Below are positions 42,345 to 52,194 of a stretch of 64,000 bases of DNA, one piece after another. The stretch is taken from NCBI GenBank assembly GCA_034506175.1, contig JAPDQB010000029.1, forward strand, positions 1-64,000. Reading direction: 5' to 3'. The position numbers were made by a program, and so were the translations under genes. The notes below the pieces were generated by a model. The model did no database searches and was not told the origin of the DNA. It was given only the letters and a program-made list of their open reading frames with translations. The number at the start of each line of letters is the position of its first letter. Positions within the stretch are counted from its first letter, which is position 1. The stretch is from a candidate division KSB1 bacterium. Its GTDB lineage: Bacteria > Zhuqueibacterota > Zhuqueibacteria > Zhuqueibacterales > Zhuqueibacteraceae.

Positions 42345-43184
42345 ATGTGCAAGAGTAAAACAAGGGTTTGCTGTTCTATTTTTGCCTTTGTGGCGCTTGC
42401 AGCGATGCCGGCATTTTTTTTCGCAGCGTGCAATTCGCGACATGCTGAAACCCCGCCCTTCGATCTCGCCGGCTCGGACGCCAAAGCCGTGGCGCTGGCG
42501 GATTCCGTGATGGCGGCGTGCGGCGGACGCGAGAATTGGGAAAAAACGCGCGTGGTGACGTGGGACTGGTTTGGCAAGCGGCTCAACGTTTGGGACAAAT
42601 GGACCGGCGACGTTCGCGTCGAGTCGAGAAGGTCGTTGATCCTGATGAACCTGAACACCAAGAAGGGCCGCGCCTGGAAAGACGGCCACGAGATTACCGA
42701 GCCTGACAAGCTCCAGCGCGCCCTCGACTATGGCTATGAAGCCTGGGCCAACGATTCATATTGGATGTTCCTTCCCTTTAAATTAAAGGACGGCGGCGTT
42801 ACGCTGAAATACCTCGGCGAGGGCCTCACCGCCGAGGGCCAACCGGCTGAGATTTTGAGCGTGACGTTTACCAAAGTCGGCCTGACGCCAAATAACAAGC
42901 ATCATGTTTATATTGACAAAGCCAGCAAGCTGTTGGTGCAGTGGGATTTTTTTGCGGATGCCAACGATCCGGCCCCGAGTTTTTCGGTGCCGTGGAAGAA
43001 TTATCAAAAATTCGGCAAGATTCTGCTCTCGGACGACCGCGGCGAAGGCGCCAGAAAAAAACACGTTGGCTTGGGGGTCTTCGAGACGCTGCCGACTACA
43101 GTTTTCAACAGCCCGGACCCGATCGACTGGATGAAACTGCAAAGCGAAATGACAAACGGCAAACAACGCCAATCCGGCGGATAA
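42345..43184 (+). CDS. Predicted lipoprotein, DUF6503-like
   Basis: This 279-residue predicted lipoprotein has an N-terminus ending AFFFAAC. The body resembles the DUF6503-type outer-membrane lipoproteins, with an early GGRENWEKTRVVTWDW block, then KDGHEI, YWMFLPFKLKDGGV and a late VYIDKASKLLVQWDFF. These folds are lipocalin or LolA-like and may carry lipids or hydrophobic ligands. It lies 243 bp after the permease gene, beyond a terminator, so it is probably separately transcribed. The family call is moderate. Confidence 0.65.
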   Translation: MCKSKTRVCCSIFAFVALAAMPAFFFAACNSRHAETPPFDLAGSDAKAVALADSVMAACGGRENWEKTRVVTWDWFGKRLNVWDKWTGDVRVESRRSLILMNLNTKKGRAWKDGHEITEPDKLQRALDYGYEAWANDSYWMFLPFKLKDGGVTLKYLGEGLTAEGQPAEILSVTFTKVGLTPNNKHHVYIDKASKLLVQWDFFADANDPAPSFSVPWKNYQKFGKILLSDDRGEGARKKHVGLGVFETLPTTVFNSPDPIDWMKLQSEMTNGKQRQSGG

Positions 43185-43455
43185 TTGTAATTTTATGAAA
43201 AGATTACTGAGTAAATTGCCACCCGCCCGGTGACTTTTTGCATGAGGCACAGGATGGCATGCGGACGGTGAGTTCCTGCCAATCACTCAATTCACAAATC
43301 AATTCAACAAGAGGTTGCTTATGACATGACATGAAAACGACTTGGCGCGCAGACAGGCTTTTTTATATGCTCTGCCAGGACTGCAGAGCAGCCCCTATGA
43401 AGGAGTCAAACCGTGAAGCTTTTCCCCCACACTTCTAACAACACGGAGGTTATCC

Positions 43456-46400
43456 ATGCAGCGTATTGGGACGATCGGCGTGCTCATGATTTTTGGCGCC
43501 TTGCCGATCTTGGCGCAAACACAAGCCAGCCGCGCGGTCAAAGTCGTTTATCCGGTCAGAACCGGCGAATCGAAATCGCTGATCGAGTTGGCCAAAGAAA
43601 TGAAACCCGGCACGTTGCACAAACAAGGCGCCGGCGATCGCGAAATTCCGAACCGGTTTTCGAATGTGACCAAGCCCGACGAGAGCGGCGCCACCTTCTC
43701 TATCGATGCGGCCTGGCAGCGCGCCGCCGGCCAACGCGCCGCGGCGGCGCCAACCCTGGTGATTGAAGGCCTGAGCAGCGACGATAATTCGGCGCTTTTG
43801 GGTTTTAGGGTGGCGCCGTCGGATGTCAATGGCGACGTTGGGCCCAATCACATCGTCGAGATGGTGAATCTGCTGTATCGGGTTTGGAACAAAAGCGGCA
43901 CGCCGTTAATTCCGCCAATCTCCACCGACGCGCTGTGGAGCGGTTTTGGCGGCAACTGTGAATTCAACAACGACGGCGATCCCATCGTGTTTTATGACGA
44001 AATCAACGACCGCTGGATTTTGAGCCAGTTCGTTTTTTCAGTCAGCCAGTGCATCGCCTGCTCGAAAACCGGCGATCCGACCGGAGAATATTGGCTGTAC
44101 GAATATTCCACGCCGGGCAACGACTATCCGAAAATGAGCAATATGCCGGGGGCCTATTACGGCACGATTAGAAATTTCAGCGCCACGTTCAAGATGGATG
44201 CGCACGCCTGGAACGGCGCCAAAATTCGCGTTGGCGATCCGACCGCGGAAATGATCGTGCAGACGATGACCGGCGTTACCGGCATCGATGGCGTTCAGCC
44301 TGTCGATCTCGATGGACCGCCGCCAGCCTCCAGCCCGGGCATTTTTGTGGGGCATGACGATACCAACGACCGGCTCTATATGTACGAAATGACGCCCAAT
44401 TTCACCGCCGGCACCGCCACGCTGACCGGCCCCACGTTTATTTCAGTGCCGGCTTACAGCTCATCTTTTCCACTCGGCATCCAACAATTGGGCACGACGC
44501 AACGGCTCGACATTCTGTCGCCGTTTGTGCGGTTTGTTTCGCATCTGCGCGATTTCGGCACGCACCAGTCGCTCATCGTCAACCACGTGGTGGATATCAA
44601 TGACTTTGCCGACCACGCCGGTGAGCGCTGGTACGAGTTGCGCAAATCCGGAACCGGCCCTTGGACGCTTCATCAAAGCGGTTCGTATGCGCCGGATGCC
44701 CACCATCGGTGGATGGGCAATGCGGCGATTGACAAAAACGGCGCCATTGGCCTGGCTTATACCACTTCCAGCAGCACGCTGAATCCGTCAATTCGCTACA
44801 CCGGCCGTGAGGCCGCCGATCCGCTCGGGGTGATGACGTTAGCGGAAGGTGTTATTGCGGCGGGCACCGGCTCTCAAACCGGCACCGGCCGTTGGGGAGA
44901 TTATTCGCGCATCACCGTCGATCCGGCTGACGGTGAAACCTTCTGGTATTTTGGCGGATACGTTCAGCAGACCGGCTCATTTGAGTGGAATACGAAAATC
45001 GGATCGTTCAAAGTCGCTTCCACGCCGACGCCGCCGACGATTACCTCCACCCCGAATACTTCCGCGACCGTTGGCGTGGCCTACTCCTATGATGCCAACA
45101 ACACCGTCGAAGCCACCGGCTCGGCGCCGATCACTTTTTCTCTGTTGACCGGCCCCACCGGTTTTTCAGTAACCAGCGCTGGCGTGGTGAGCTGGACGCC
45201 GACCTCCGGCCAAGTTGGCCCGCACACGGTGCAAATCCAGGCGACAAATGCTTTTGGAAGCGACACGCAAACTTACACGGTGACCGTGAGCGCGGCGCCG
45301 CCCTATGCGGCACGCATCAATTGCGGCGGCACGGTGAATTTCACCGACGGCAGCGGCAACGTGTTTGTGGCGGACAAGGCTTTTGTCGCCGGCAGCTTTG
45401 GACACGACGGCCTGGGCAGCACCGGCTCGACGACTAGCGCCATCTCCAATACGACTGACGATGCCCTTTACCAAACCTTCCGTCGCGTAAACGGCACGAG
45501 CAATTTCAGCTATAAGTTTGACGTGCCTTCCGCAGGCAATTACAATGTCACCCTGTATTTCACCGAGCCGCAAAAAACCGCCAGTGGCCAGCGCCTCTTT
45601 GATGTGACCATCGAAGGCGTCATCCGGCTGGATAATTATGATATTTTTGCGGCCTCCGGCGGCCAGTTCTTCGCCAAAACCGAAACCTTCACGATCAATG
45701 TCGTTGACGGCCAGTTGAACGTCGTTTTCACCGGCGTGGTGAGCGGTGCTATTGTATCGGCTATCGCTGTGGTCGGCTCAACCCCGACTCCGGATATCAG
45801 CGTAGCGCCCACCAGCCTGAGTTTCGGCAACGTGAATACCGGCTCGTCCAGTGATCTGACCGTTGCCGTCTCCAACGTCGGCTCGGCCAATTTGGATGTA
45901 ACGGCCTTGTCGACGACTAATTCCACGTTTACGGTGGTTTCTCCAACCACGCCGTTCACGATTACGCCCAGCGGCACGCCGGTTAACGTGACGGTGCGCT
46001 TCAGCCCGACTGCGGCCGGTTTGCAAAGCGGCAATTTGCAAATTACCAGCAACGATCCGGATGAAAACCCGCTCAACGTCGCTTTAACCGGCACCGGGGT
46101 AACACCGCCGCCCAGCGAGCCGGACATTCGTGTGACGCCAACAAGCCTCGCTTATGGCCAGGTCATTGTCGGGCAAACTTCCGACAAGACGGTGACGATA
46201 TTCAACGATGGGACGGTGATTCTCAACGTCACCGGCCTGGCGACCACCAATGCAGCTTACTCTGTGGTGAGTCCGACGACGCCATTTACCGTTGCTGCCA
46301 ATGGCGGCTCGCAAATCGTGACGGTTCGCTTCGCTCCCACCGCGGTTGGAACCGCCACGGGAAATTTAAACATCACGAGTGATGATCCCGACGAAGGGTT

Positions 46401-47256
46401 GGTAACTGTCTCGCTAACCGGCGAGGGAATCACCGTAGTCCCGTATGCCGCCCGTATCAACTGCGGTGGCACGGTGAATTTCACCGACGGCAGCGGCAAC
46501 GTGTTTGTGGCGGACAAGGCTTTTGTCGCCGGCAGCTTTGGACACGACGGCCTGGGCAGCACCGGCTCGACGACTAGCGCCATCTCCAATACGACTGACG
46601 ATGCCCTTTACCAAACCTTCCGTCGCGTAAACGGCACGAGCAATTTCAGCTACAAATTTGACGTTCCCTCGGCGGGCAATTATGTCGTTACCCTGTTCTT
46701 TACTGAGCCGCAAAAAACCGCCAGCGGCCAGCGCCTGTTTGATGTGACCATTGAAGGCGTTATCCGGCTGGATAATTATGATATTTTTGCGGCCTCCGGC
46801 GGCCAGTTCTTCGCCAAAACCGAAACCTTCACGATCAACGTCGTTGACGGCCAGTTGAACGTCGTTTTCACCGGCGTGACCAGCGGGGCCTTGGTCTCGG
46901 CTATCGCCGTCGTTTCCTCATCCGCGCCGCAGGTAGCCAAGCACCTCCGTTCCGAGCAAATTGCCGGCAGTTTGCCGGATGGTTTCCAGCTTTATCAGAA
47001 CCATCCGAATCCGTTTATTGGCCAAACCAGCATCCGCTATGCCGTTGCCAACGGTGCGCGAGTAGTGCTCAAAATTTATAGCTTGCTGGGAGAAGAAGTT
47101 GCCACCCTGGTGGAGCAAAATCAGCAGGCGGGTGTTTTCAGTGTTGTGTGGGACGGCAAAGATCGCCATGGCCGGCGCGTCGCCCCCGGTGTTTATATCG
47201 GCCGTTTGGAGAGCGGCGGCATGGTGGATATGCGCAAGATGATTTTGCTGCAGTAA
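43456..47256 (+). CDS. Large secreted multidomain protein with malectin repeats and T9SS sorting domain
   Basis: This 1266-residue protein has a signal peptide, a catalytic-looking or propeller-like N-terminal region (about 1-520), an Ig-like domain (about 521-614, VGVAYSYDANNT, WTPTSGQVGPH), a malectin domain (617-775), two choice-of-anchor-D/ASPM-type domains (779-880 and 889-992), a second malectin domain (997-1155) and a C-terminal Por sorting domain (from about 1176, YQNHPNPF, GVYIGRLESGG). Malectin domains bind di- or oligosaccharides, so it may be a surface adhesin or glycan-binding enzyme exported by type IX secretion. A GGAGG sequence precedes the ATG. Confidence 0.85.
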   Translation: MQRIGTIGVLMIFGALPILAQTQASRAVKVVYPVRTGESKSLIELAKEMKPGTLHKQGAGDREIPNRFSNVTKPDESGATFSIDAAWQRAAGQRAAAAPTLVIEGLSSDDNSALLGFRVAPSDVNGDVGPNHIVEMVNLLYRVWNKSGTPLIPPISTDALWSGFGGNCEFNNDGDPIVFYDEINDRWILSQFVFSVSQCIACSKTGDPTGEYWLYEYSTPGNDYPKMSNMPGAYYGTIRNFSATFKMDAHAWNGAKIRVGDPTAEMIVQTMTGVTGIDGVQPVDLDGPPPASSPGIFVGHDDTNDRLYMYEMTPNFTAGTATLTGPTFISVPAYSSSFPLGIQQLGTTQRLDILSPFVRFVSHLRDFGTHQSLIVNHVVDINDFADHAGERWYELRKSGTGPWTLHQSGSYAPDAHHRWMGNAAIDKNGAIGLAYTTSSSTLNPSIRYTGREAADPLGVMTLAEGVIAAGTGSQTGTGRWGDYSRITVDPADGETFWYFGGYVQQTGSFEWNTKIGSFKVASTPTPPTITSTPNTSATVGVAYSYDANNTVEATGSAPITFSLLTGPTGFSVTSAGVVSWTPTSGQVGPHTVQIQATNAFGSDTQTYTVTVSAAPPYAARINCGGTVNFTDGSGNVFVADKAFVAGSFGHDGLGSTGSTTSAISNTTDDALYQTFRRVNGTSNFSYKFDVPSAGNYNVTLYFTEPQKTASGQRLFDVTIEGVIRLDNYDIFAASGGQFFAKTETFTINVVDGQLNVVFTGVVSGAIVSAIAVVGSTPTPDISVAPTSLSFGNVNTGSSSDLTVAVSNVGSANLDVTALSTTNSTFTVVSPTTPFTITPSGTPVNVTVRFSPTAAGLQSGNLQITSNDPDENPLNVALTGTGVTPPPSEPDIRVTPTSLAYGQVIVGQTSDKTVTIFNDGTVILNVTGLATTNAAYSVVSPTTPFTVAANGGSQIVTVRFAPTAVGTATGNLNITSDDPDEGLVTVSLTGEGITVVPYAARINCGGTVNFTDGSGNVFVADKAFVAGSFGHDGLGSTGSTTSAISNTTDDALYQTFRRVNGTSNFSYKFDVPSAGNYVVTLFFTEPQKTASGQRLFDVTIEGVIRLDNYDIFAASGGQFFAKTETFTINVVDGQLNVVFTGVTSGALVSAIAVVSSSAPQVAKHLRSEQIAGSLPDGFQLYQNHPNPFIGQTSIRYAVANGARVVLKIYSLLGEEVATLVEQNQQAGVFSVVWDGKDRHGRRVAPGVYIGRLESGGMVDMRKMILLQ

Positions 47257-47356
47257 CGCTGGAAAATTTAAACGGTCAGATTATTCAGATTGCCGTTTTC
47301 TTTTGTTTGTCGAAATCAATCGGGCGGCAGTTTGGGCCAAAATCAAGGCTATAATA

Positions 47357-47393
47357 AAACAGGCCGGCTATTTAACAGCCGGCCTGTTTTTTT
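47357..47393 (+). terminator. Rho-independent terminator after the malectin protein gene
   Basis: The stem AGGCCGGCT (47361-47369) pairs with AGCCGGCCT (47377-47385), extended by outer A-T pairs and followed by GTTTTTTT. It is a strong intrinsic terminator, possibly two-way because A-rich DNA lies on its left. Confidence 0.85.
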
Positions 47394-47546
47394 ATGCCGG
47401 AATTTGCAACGGCAACCCGGGCGAGCCGTAATCAAACTTCACCATAAAGGCGTCAAGTTCACCCCAAAAGACTTTGGCGTTCTTGGTGTCCTTGTGGTGA
47501 AATAATTTTTGCATACTGGCTGAGGCCTCGATCTTGCCATGGCATT

Positions 47547-48524
47547 TTACGGATTTGGCCACGTCCGATATTCCACGAACAGATTGGCTTTGGTGCAGGG
47601 GTCGTTTTGCTGGAGCAGGCCATTATAGAATGGCTCCATCAGCCCTCCCGGGCACGCCGGGTTGACAATGTGGCCGAGATCGAGCGAGTGGCCGTTTTCG
47701 TGTTGAGCCACGGTCTGCACGTCGATGCCGGGGAGATTGACATTAATGCCCCACGGAAAACCCGCCCGGCTGCCGCCCGGGGTGCCGAAGAAGTTGTTAT
47801 AGTAAACTTCGGCAAGCGCCCGGTCGAGACGGCCGTTGCCATCGATATCCGTGGGTGCCCCGGTAGAAGGATTAATAAAGATAAACGCGGCGGTAAAAGC
47901 CAGAACATTCTCTTTGCCGCCAGGGCCGAAGAGCGCGTCAAAGTACGATCCGGAGTAGAATCCGGCCTGGGTGAAATCGGCAAAGAAGGGGAAGCCATTA
48001 CCTTGATTGCCATCGGGATCCAATCCAAACAATTCATCGAAAATGGTGGGATCGGCGCCGCGAAACCCTCTTGACCTGAGATTCAACGCCGTTTGCGAGC
48101 TGAGAAAATCATTGTGCACGCTGATGCTGGCATTGATCGCATTGGTGGTTTGGTTTGCGGACAAGCCGCTGGCAGTTGCCCCGAAGCGCGGGTCCACCAT
48201 GTAAGTGAGGCGGTCGCCGCTGGCGTTGCGGCGCGCGTCGTTGGCCACCCAGCGTGAGACGCTCAGCACAATAACGTCAAAAAATGGCGAATCCATGCTA
48301 ATGGGATAAATTTCGTTTAAGAAAATACCAACCGTCTGTGATGAACCACCAGTTTTGCCCAGGCTAAAGCGTTTCGACGCCAGCGATTCATTGATGGCGT
48401 TGACCTTTTGCAAAAGCTGATTCTTTTGGTCTGTTGGTTCCAGCTTTGGCGTGGTGGGATTTTCCTTTTGGCATCCCCAGGCGAACAGGATGAGGACGAG
48501 CGCTGAACAAAAAATTTTCTTCAT
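47547..48524 (-). CDS. Metzincin-like metalloprotease lipoprotein
   Basis: This 325-residue predicted lipoprotein (N-terminus LILFAWGC) has the extended zinc motif HENGHSLDLGH near residues 279-289. It is followed about nine residues later by a Met-turn GGLMEPF, as in matrixin (M10) and related metzincins. The rest is not recognised but includes a DIDGNGRLDRA stretch that could bind calcium. It would act on proteins at the cell surface. It is convergent with the large malectin protein gene and is separated from it by the terminator. Confidence 0.78.
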   Translation of the reverse strand: MKKIFCSALVLILFAWGCQKENPTTPKLEPTDQKNQLLQKVNAINESLASKRFSLGKTGGSSQTVGIFLNEIYPISMDSPFFDVIVLSVSRWVANDARRNASGDRLTYMVDPRFGATASGLSANQTTNAINASISVHNDFLSSQTALNLRSRGFRGADPTIFDELFGLDPDGNQGNGFPFFADFTQAGFYSGSYFDALFGPGGKENVLAFTAAFIFINPSTGAPTDIDGNGRLDRALAEVYYNNFFGTPGGSRAGFPWGINVNLPGIDVQTVAQHENGHSLDLGHIVNPACPGGLMEPFYNGLLQQNDPCTKANLFVEYRTWPNP

Positions 48525-49024
48525 AACCCACTCCTTATAGATTGAGGTACGTGCGTAGGCATGAATTAACCCATTGAATACGGGCGCAGAACTTTAGTTT
48601 GGAGATGCTAAAGCATCGCCCTCCAATCAAATGGCTGAAATCATACCTCAGATGAAGTTGAGTTGAAAATCGCCAGTTGAAAATCGCCAGTTGGAAGCGC
48701 TGGCGGACACTCTGGCTCTTGAATTTGAAAGCACAGGAAGGATGACTGTTTCCCAACGATTTCCACACGGCTGTTGGCGTGTGATTTCTTGCTGCGAGGC
48801 GGTATCGCATGGCAAGATCGCGCGTTTCGGATGTTTTTTGCCAAAATCCTTAAAGCTTAATGCAAGCCAAAATCAATCATCAATCACCTCCTTGTCCGAA
48901 GAAAGAGTTCTGCGCGCCGCTAATTGTCATGAGGTCCCACGAAAGCAAACGAATGGTCCAATATAGCAAGTTCTGAAAAAAATGTCAACATTTTTTGTTA
49001 TCGCCAAAAAATTTTACATTCGAT
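48525..49024. other. 500-bp intergenic region with REP-like hairpin and direct repeat
   Basis: No supported gene. At 48599-48626 TTGGAG-ATGCT-AA-AGCAT-C-GCC-CTCCAA folds as a strong hairpin, like a dispersed palindrome. At about 48660-48690 a short direct repeat (GTTGAAAATCGCCA, twice) is present. It separates two minus-strand genes and probably holds the promoter of the metalloprotease gene. Confidence 0.55.
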
Positions 49025-50221
49025 TTAGCCGGAACTGCCTTCCAACAGGCTGGCGCGGGTGGCAGCCGTTTCGCCAAATTTCGCCCGCAGGGCATCAAGA
49101 ACGCCGGCGACTTTTTCCCGCGGCGCGTGCGCCGTTGTCGCAAACAGTTCCATCTGCTCGCCGCCGACGTTGTTGAGTTGCGCCATGCCAATTCCGATGA
49201 GCCGAACTTTTTTTCCCTGCCGGTCGAATTTGCGGAAAATTTCCAAAGCCAGTTGGCGCATCGTTTCCGCGTCATTCGTAAACTCCGGCAGCCGGCGCTG
49301 GCGCGTGAACGTCTCAAAACCCTCAAGCCGGATTTTCAGCGTGAGCACCCGGCCTTTCAAATTCTCCCGCCGCATATCTGCGCTCAAGCCGTCGGCGATG
49401 CGCCAAAGCGTTTGCTCGACGATTTGCGGATCCGCGACGTCCTGCTCATACGTATGTTCCTGGCTGATTGACTTGCGCGGCCCCCAATCCTCCACCGGCC
49501 GGTCGTCGATGCCGTTGGCCAGTTCCCACAAATGCGCTCCCCACTTTCCCAATCTATCCGCCAGCATTTTCTGCGAGCATTGCGCGAGCTGGCCTATCGT
49601 TGAGAACCCCATCTTTTGTAAATGCGCCTCGGTTTTCGGCCCCACGCCCCAAAGTTTTTTGATCGGCAGCGGTGCGAGAAAAGTTTTTTCCTGGCCGGCC
49701 TGGCAAATCGTCAACCCGTCCGGCTTTTGCAGATCCGACGCCACTTTGGCGATGAACATGTTCGGCGCGACGCCGACCGAAGCCGTGAGCCCGGTTTCGT
49801 TTTGAATGCGCGCTTTGAGTTTTTCCGCCAGCGCCTTGGCGCCGCCGTGAAAATTCGCCGTCTGCGTGATGTCGATGAACGCCTCGTCGATGCTGATTTG
49901 CGCCAGTTGCGGCGAGAAATCGCGCAGGATGTTCATCACCTGGCGCGAAATGGCCGTGTAGCGCTCGAAGCGGGGAAAAACGAAAATTGCCTGCGGGCAG
50001 CGGCGATAGGCTTGCGAGATCGGCATGGCGGAATGAATGCCGAATTTTCGCGCCTCGTAGCTCGCGGTAGAAACCACGCCGCGCCCTCTTCCGGCTTTGG
50101 GATCGGCGCCGACCACCACCGGCTTGCCGCGATACGCCGGATGATCGAGTTGCTCGACCGCGGCGTAAAAAGCGTCCATGTCGAGATGGAGAACAAGGCG
50201 AGTGGATGAGTTGCGAATCAT
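49025..50221 (-). CDS. dinB: DNA polymerase IV
   Basis: This 398-residue Y-family translesion polymerase copies damaged DNA. The catalytic motifs are HLDMDAFYAAVEQLD (first metal-binding Asp) and SIDEAFIDIT (Asp-Glu). The palm, finger and thumb regions follow, with KLWGVGPKTEAHLQKMG (helix-hairpin-helix) and the little-finger domain to the end. The length is slightly above the usual 350 residues because of the C-terminal tail. It is expected to be induced by DNA damage; I see no clear operator. Confidence 0.93.
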   Translation of the reverse strand: MIRNSSTRLVLHLDMDAFYAAVEQLDHPAYRGKPVVVGADPKAGRGRGVVSTASYEARKFGIHSAMPISQAYRRCPQAIFVFPRFERYTAISRQVMNILRDFSPQLAQISIDEAFIDITQTANFHGGAKALAEKLKARIQNETGLTASVGVAPNMFIAKVASDLQKPDGLTICQAGQEKTFLAPLPIKKLWGVGPKTEAHLQKMGFSTIGQLAQCSQKMLADRLGKWGAHLWELANGIDDRPVEDWGPRKSISQEHTYEQDVADPQIVEQTLWRIADGLSADMRRENLKGRVLTLKIRLEGFETFTRQRRLPEFTNDAETMRQLALEIFRKFDRQGKKVRLIGIGMAQLNNVGGEQMELFATTAHAPREKVAGVLDALRAKFGETAATRASLLEGSSG

Positions 50222-50249
50222 GTGTTAAATTGAAAATTTAAAATTGGTT

Positions 50250-51713
50250 TCATTCCTGCGCCATGATCGTCCGCACCACAACCTCCGCCAATCCCTGGCG
50301 GAAACTCGCCGAACGGATGCGACCGAGATCGTTGCGATTTGAAAGATTGGCGGCCTCCAGCAAAATCGAAACCGGCACCCGGCTGTAGCGAATGATGCCG
50401 GGCGTCCATTTGTGATCGCGGCGATAAACATAGCTGCGAACCGGCTGGTAGTCGTGCACCGGAATCCGTGCCCGGCGAAAATTTTCGATCAAGTCCAGCG
50501 CAAAAGCCTTGCTGGCGTCCTCGGCGTTTTCAGATTCCCGGCGGTTGAAATGAATCGTTTCGAGCCGGCTTTCTTGGTAATAACGGTAAATGCTGCCGCC
50601 GGCCTTGAACTGGCTCGCGCGTTCCGCGGCGCCCGGATAATACGCCATCGCCCCGCCCAGGGCCGGATGCAAATGATCCAAATGAATGCTGATCATAAAA
50701 ATATTTTCCGCCGGAATGCCACGGCGCAGCATCCAGCGGTAAAGATCCTCGATCAAATAAATGCGCAGATTCAACGCCACCCGGCTGTCTGCCATGTAAT
50801 ATTCCGGTGTGACCTTGACATATTCGTCGCGATTATTCGCCAGCAAGCCATCGATGCGGTCGCCGGTTTGTTTGTCGCGCACCGTCGAGTAAACCTTGAC
50901 GCCGCGCTCCTGCAGGCCGCGCTTGATTCGCAACATCAGATCGTAGGCGATTTCGTCTTCGACCCAGCCGCGCACGATCGTGCCGGGATCGCTGCCGCCG
51001 TGCCCGGCGTCTAAAATCACATGCAGCTCGCTTCGCGGCTGGCGCCCTGGCCGGGCAGACCGCGGCCGGCTTGGCGAAGCGCTGCGGTTGATCGCCGCCG
51101 GAGTTTTGCCGCGCAAAATTTCTTCATCGAGAAACCGCGCCGGAATTCGAATCGGCGTGCCCGCGGTGATTTTCGTCGCGTCGCCAATGCCGTTGTATTC
51201 GAGCAGTTTTTGGGCAATGGCATTGACTTCATCGGCATCAACACGGCCGGTGAAACGCACCACGACGGCGCTATAAAGCGCCTCACCTTTTTTCAAATGA
51301 TAAACCGCCTCGCGTTCACCGGCGGCGTTTTTTTGAAAAGTGAGCTCAGGATGCGATAAGGAAGGCGCTATGTTCTGCCGATCCCCGGAAACCGGCGGGC
51401 GGCTCACGACGTCTCCGGAGCTTGTTTTCGAGGCGTCCGACCGCGAGGGAGAAACTGCCGGCGTGCGCTCGACCGGCTCGACTTCCGCCATCGGTTTTTG
51501 GCGCGGCTCGGAATCCGAGCTGAGCGGATAGAGCGGGCGTTTGGATTCGCGCGCGGTGTTCGTCGGGCGCGGCATCGGCTTGGCGCCGCACCCCCATTCA
51601 TTCGCTGCGAAAACCAAAAGCATAATGAAAAAGGAGACGGAAGAGATTTTGCGAACAACTTTTTTCGCGAAAATATCCGTCCGGTCAAGCGTAAAGCGGC
51701 GCACTATTCGCAT
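50250..51713 (-). CDS. N-acetylmuramoyl-L-alanine amidase (Amidase_3)
   Basis: This 487-residue cell-wall hydrolase has a hydrophobic N-terminus followed by GCGAKPM (possible lipobox at about residue 43) and a Pro/Ser-rich linker. A LysM-like or SPOR-like segment (YHLKKGEALYSAVV, KITAGTPIRIP) comes next, and then an Amidase_3 domain from about residue 230. Zinc ligands are in ILDAGHGGSDPG and SIHLDHLHP, with the Glu in ILLEAANLSN. It cuts the amide between MurNAc and the stem peptide during division or remodelling. The start overlaps the next upstream gene by 29 bp. Confidence 0.88.
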   Translation of the reverse strand: MRIVRRFTLDRTDIFAKKVVRKISSVSFFIMLLVFAANEWGCGAKPMPRPTNTARESKRPLYPLSSDSEPRQKPMAEVEPVERTPAVSPSRSDASKTSSGDVVSRPPVSGDRQNIAPSLSHPELTFQKNAAGEREAVYHLKKGEALYSAVVVRFTGRVDADEVNAIAQKLLEYNGIGDATKITAGTPIRIPARFLDEEILRGKTPAAINRSASPSRPRSARPGRQPRSELHVILDAGHGGSDPGTIVRGWVEDEIAYDLMLRIKRGLQERGVKVYSTVRDKQTGDRIDGLLANNRDEYVKVTPEYYMADSRVALNLRIYLIEDLYRWMLRRGIPAENIFMISIHLDHLHPALGGAMAYYPGAAERASQFKAGGSIYRYYQESRLETIHFNRRESENAEDASKAFALDLIENFRRARIPVHDYQPVRSYVYRRDHKWTPGIIRYSRVPVSILLEAANLSNRNDLGRIRSASFRQGLAEVVVRTIMAQE

Positions 51714-52146
51714 CCCTTAAATGTCGATGAAATTCTCGTATCGCCTCCTGCCATTCATCAGTCTCGCGATAAAAATGAATTTGCAATCGCTCATGCGGAT
51801 TCCCCGTGAGCATGCGGGTCAAAAAAGTTCCCTGCTCGCACAGACACAGCGTTGGCCGCCACAGCGTCAACGCGGTGGCGATTTCGTAGCCGACGCCGAG
51901 CGAAGGCCGGCTCACTTCCGCAATCATGCCGTCACAGTTTGCGATGAACTGCATGTCGCGTTGAAAAATTTCCTCGGGCTGCAGCGTTGACTCATATTCC
52001 AGCACATCGGCGCGCGCGACATGCGCCGACAGCACCTCGGCGCCCAGCGATTCGAGAAAATCGACCATCTCGGCATAAACCACTTGCCGTTCTCTTCCCG
52101 CGCTGATCGCCCCGGCAAAATAGATTTTCAATGAAGATGCCATCAT
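51685..52146 (-). CDS. DNPH1/Rcl-like nucleoside phosphate N-hydrolase
   Basis: This 153-residue member of the nucleoside 2-deoxyribosyltransferase fold opens with KIYFAGAISAGRERQ and has a central MIAEVSRPSLGVGYEIATAL block, which carries the catalytic Glu of the DNPH1 group. DNPH1 enzymes split the glycosidic bond of modified 2'-deoxynucleoside monophosphates, a nucleotide-pool cleaning role. It overlaps the amidase gene by 29 bp and so is likely co-translated with it. A ribosyltransferase-like activity cannot be excluded. Confidence 0.82.
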   Translation of the reverse strand: MMASSLKIYFAGAISAGRERQVVYAEMVDFLESLGAEVLSAHVARADVLEYESTLQPEEIFQRDMQFIANCDGMIAEVSRPSLGVGYEIATALTLWRPTLCLCEQGTFLTRMLTGNPHERLQIHFYRETDEWQEAIREFHRHLRDANSAPLYA

Positions 52147-52194
52147 GCTTTTGGCTTTTCATCCGTTGCGTCGTTTCCATCGGTTGGGAATTTT

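Noticed and set aside
47388-47510. Short minus-strand frame of about 40 codons after the malectin gene
   Set aside because: It resembles a repetitive CACCACAAGGACACCAAG-type intergenic stretch and lies next to a terminator; no ribosome site is seen.
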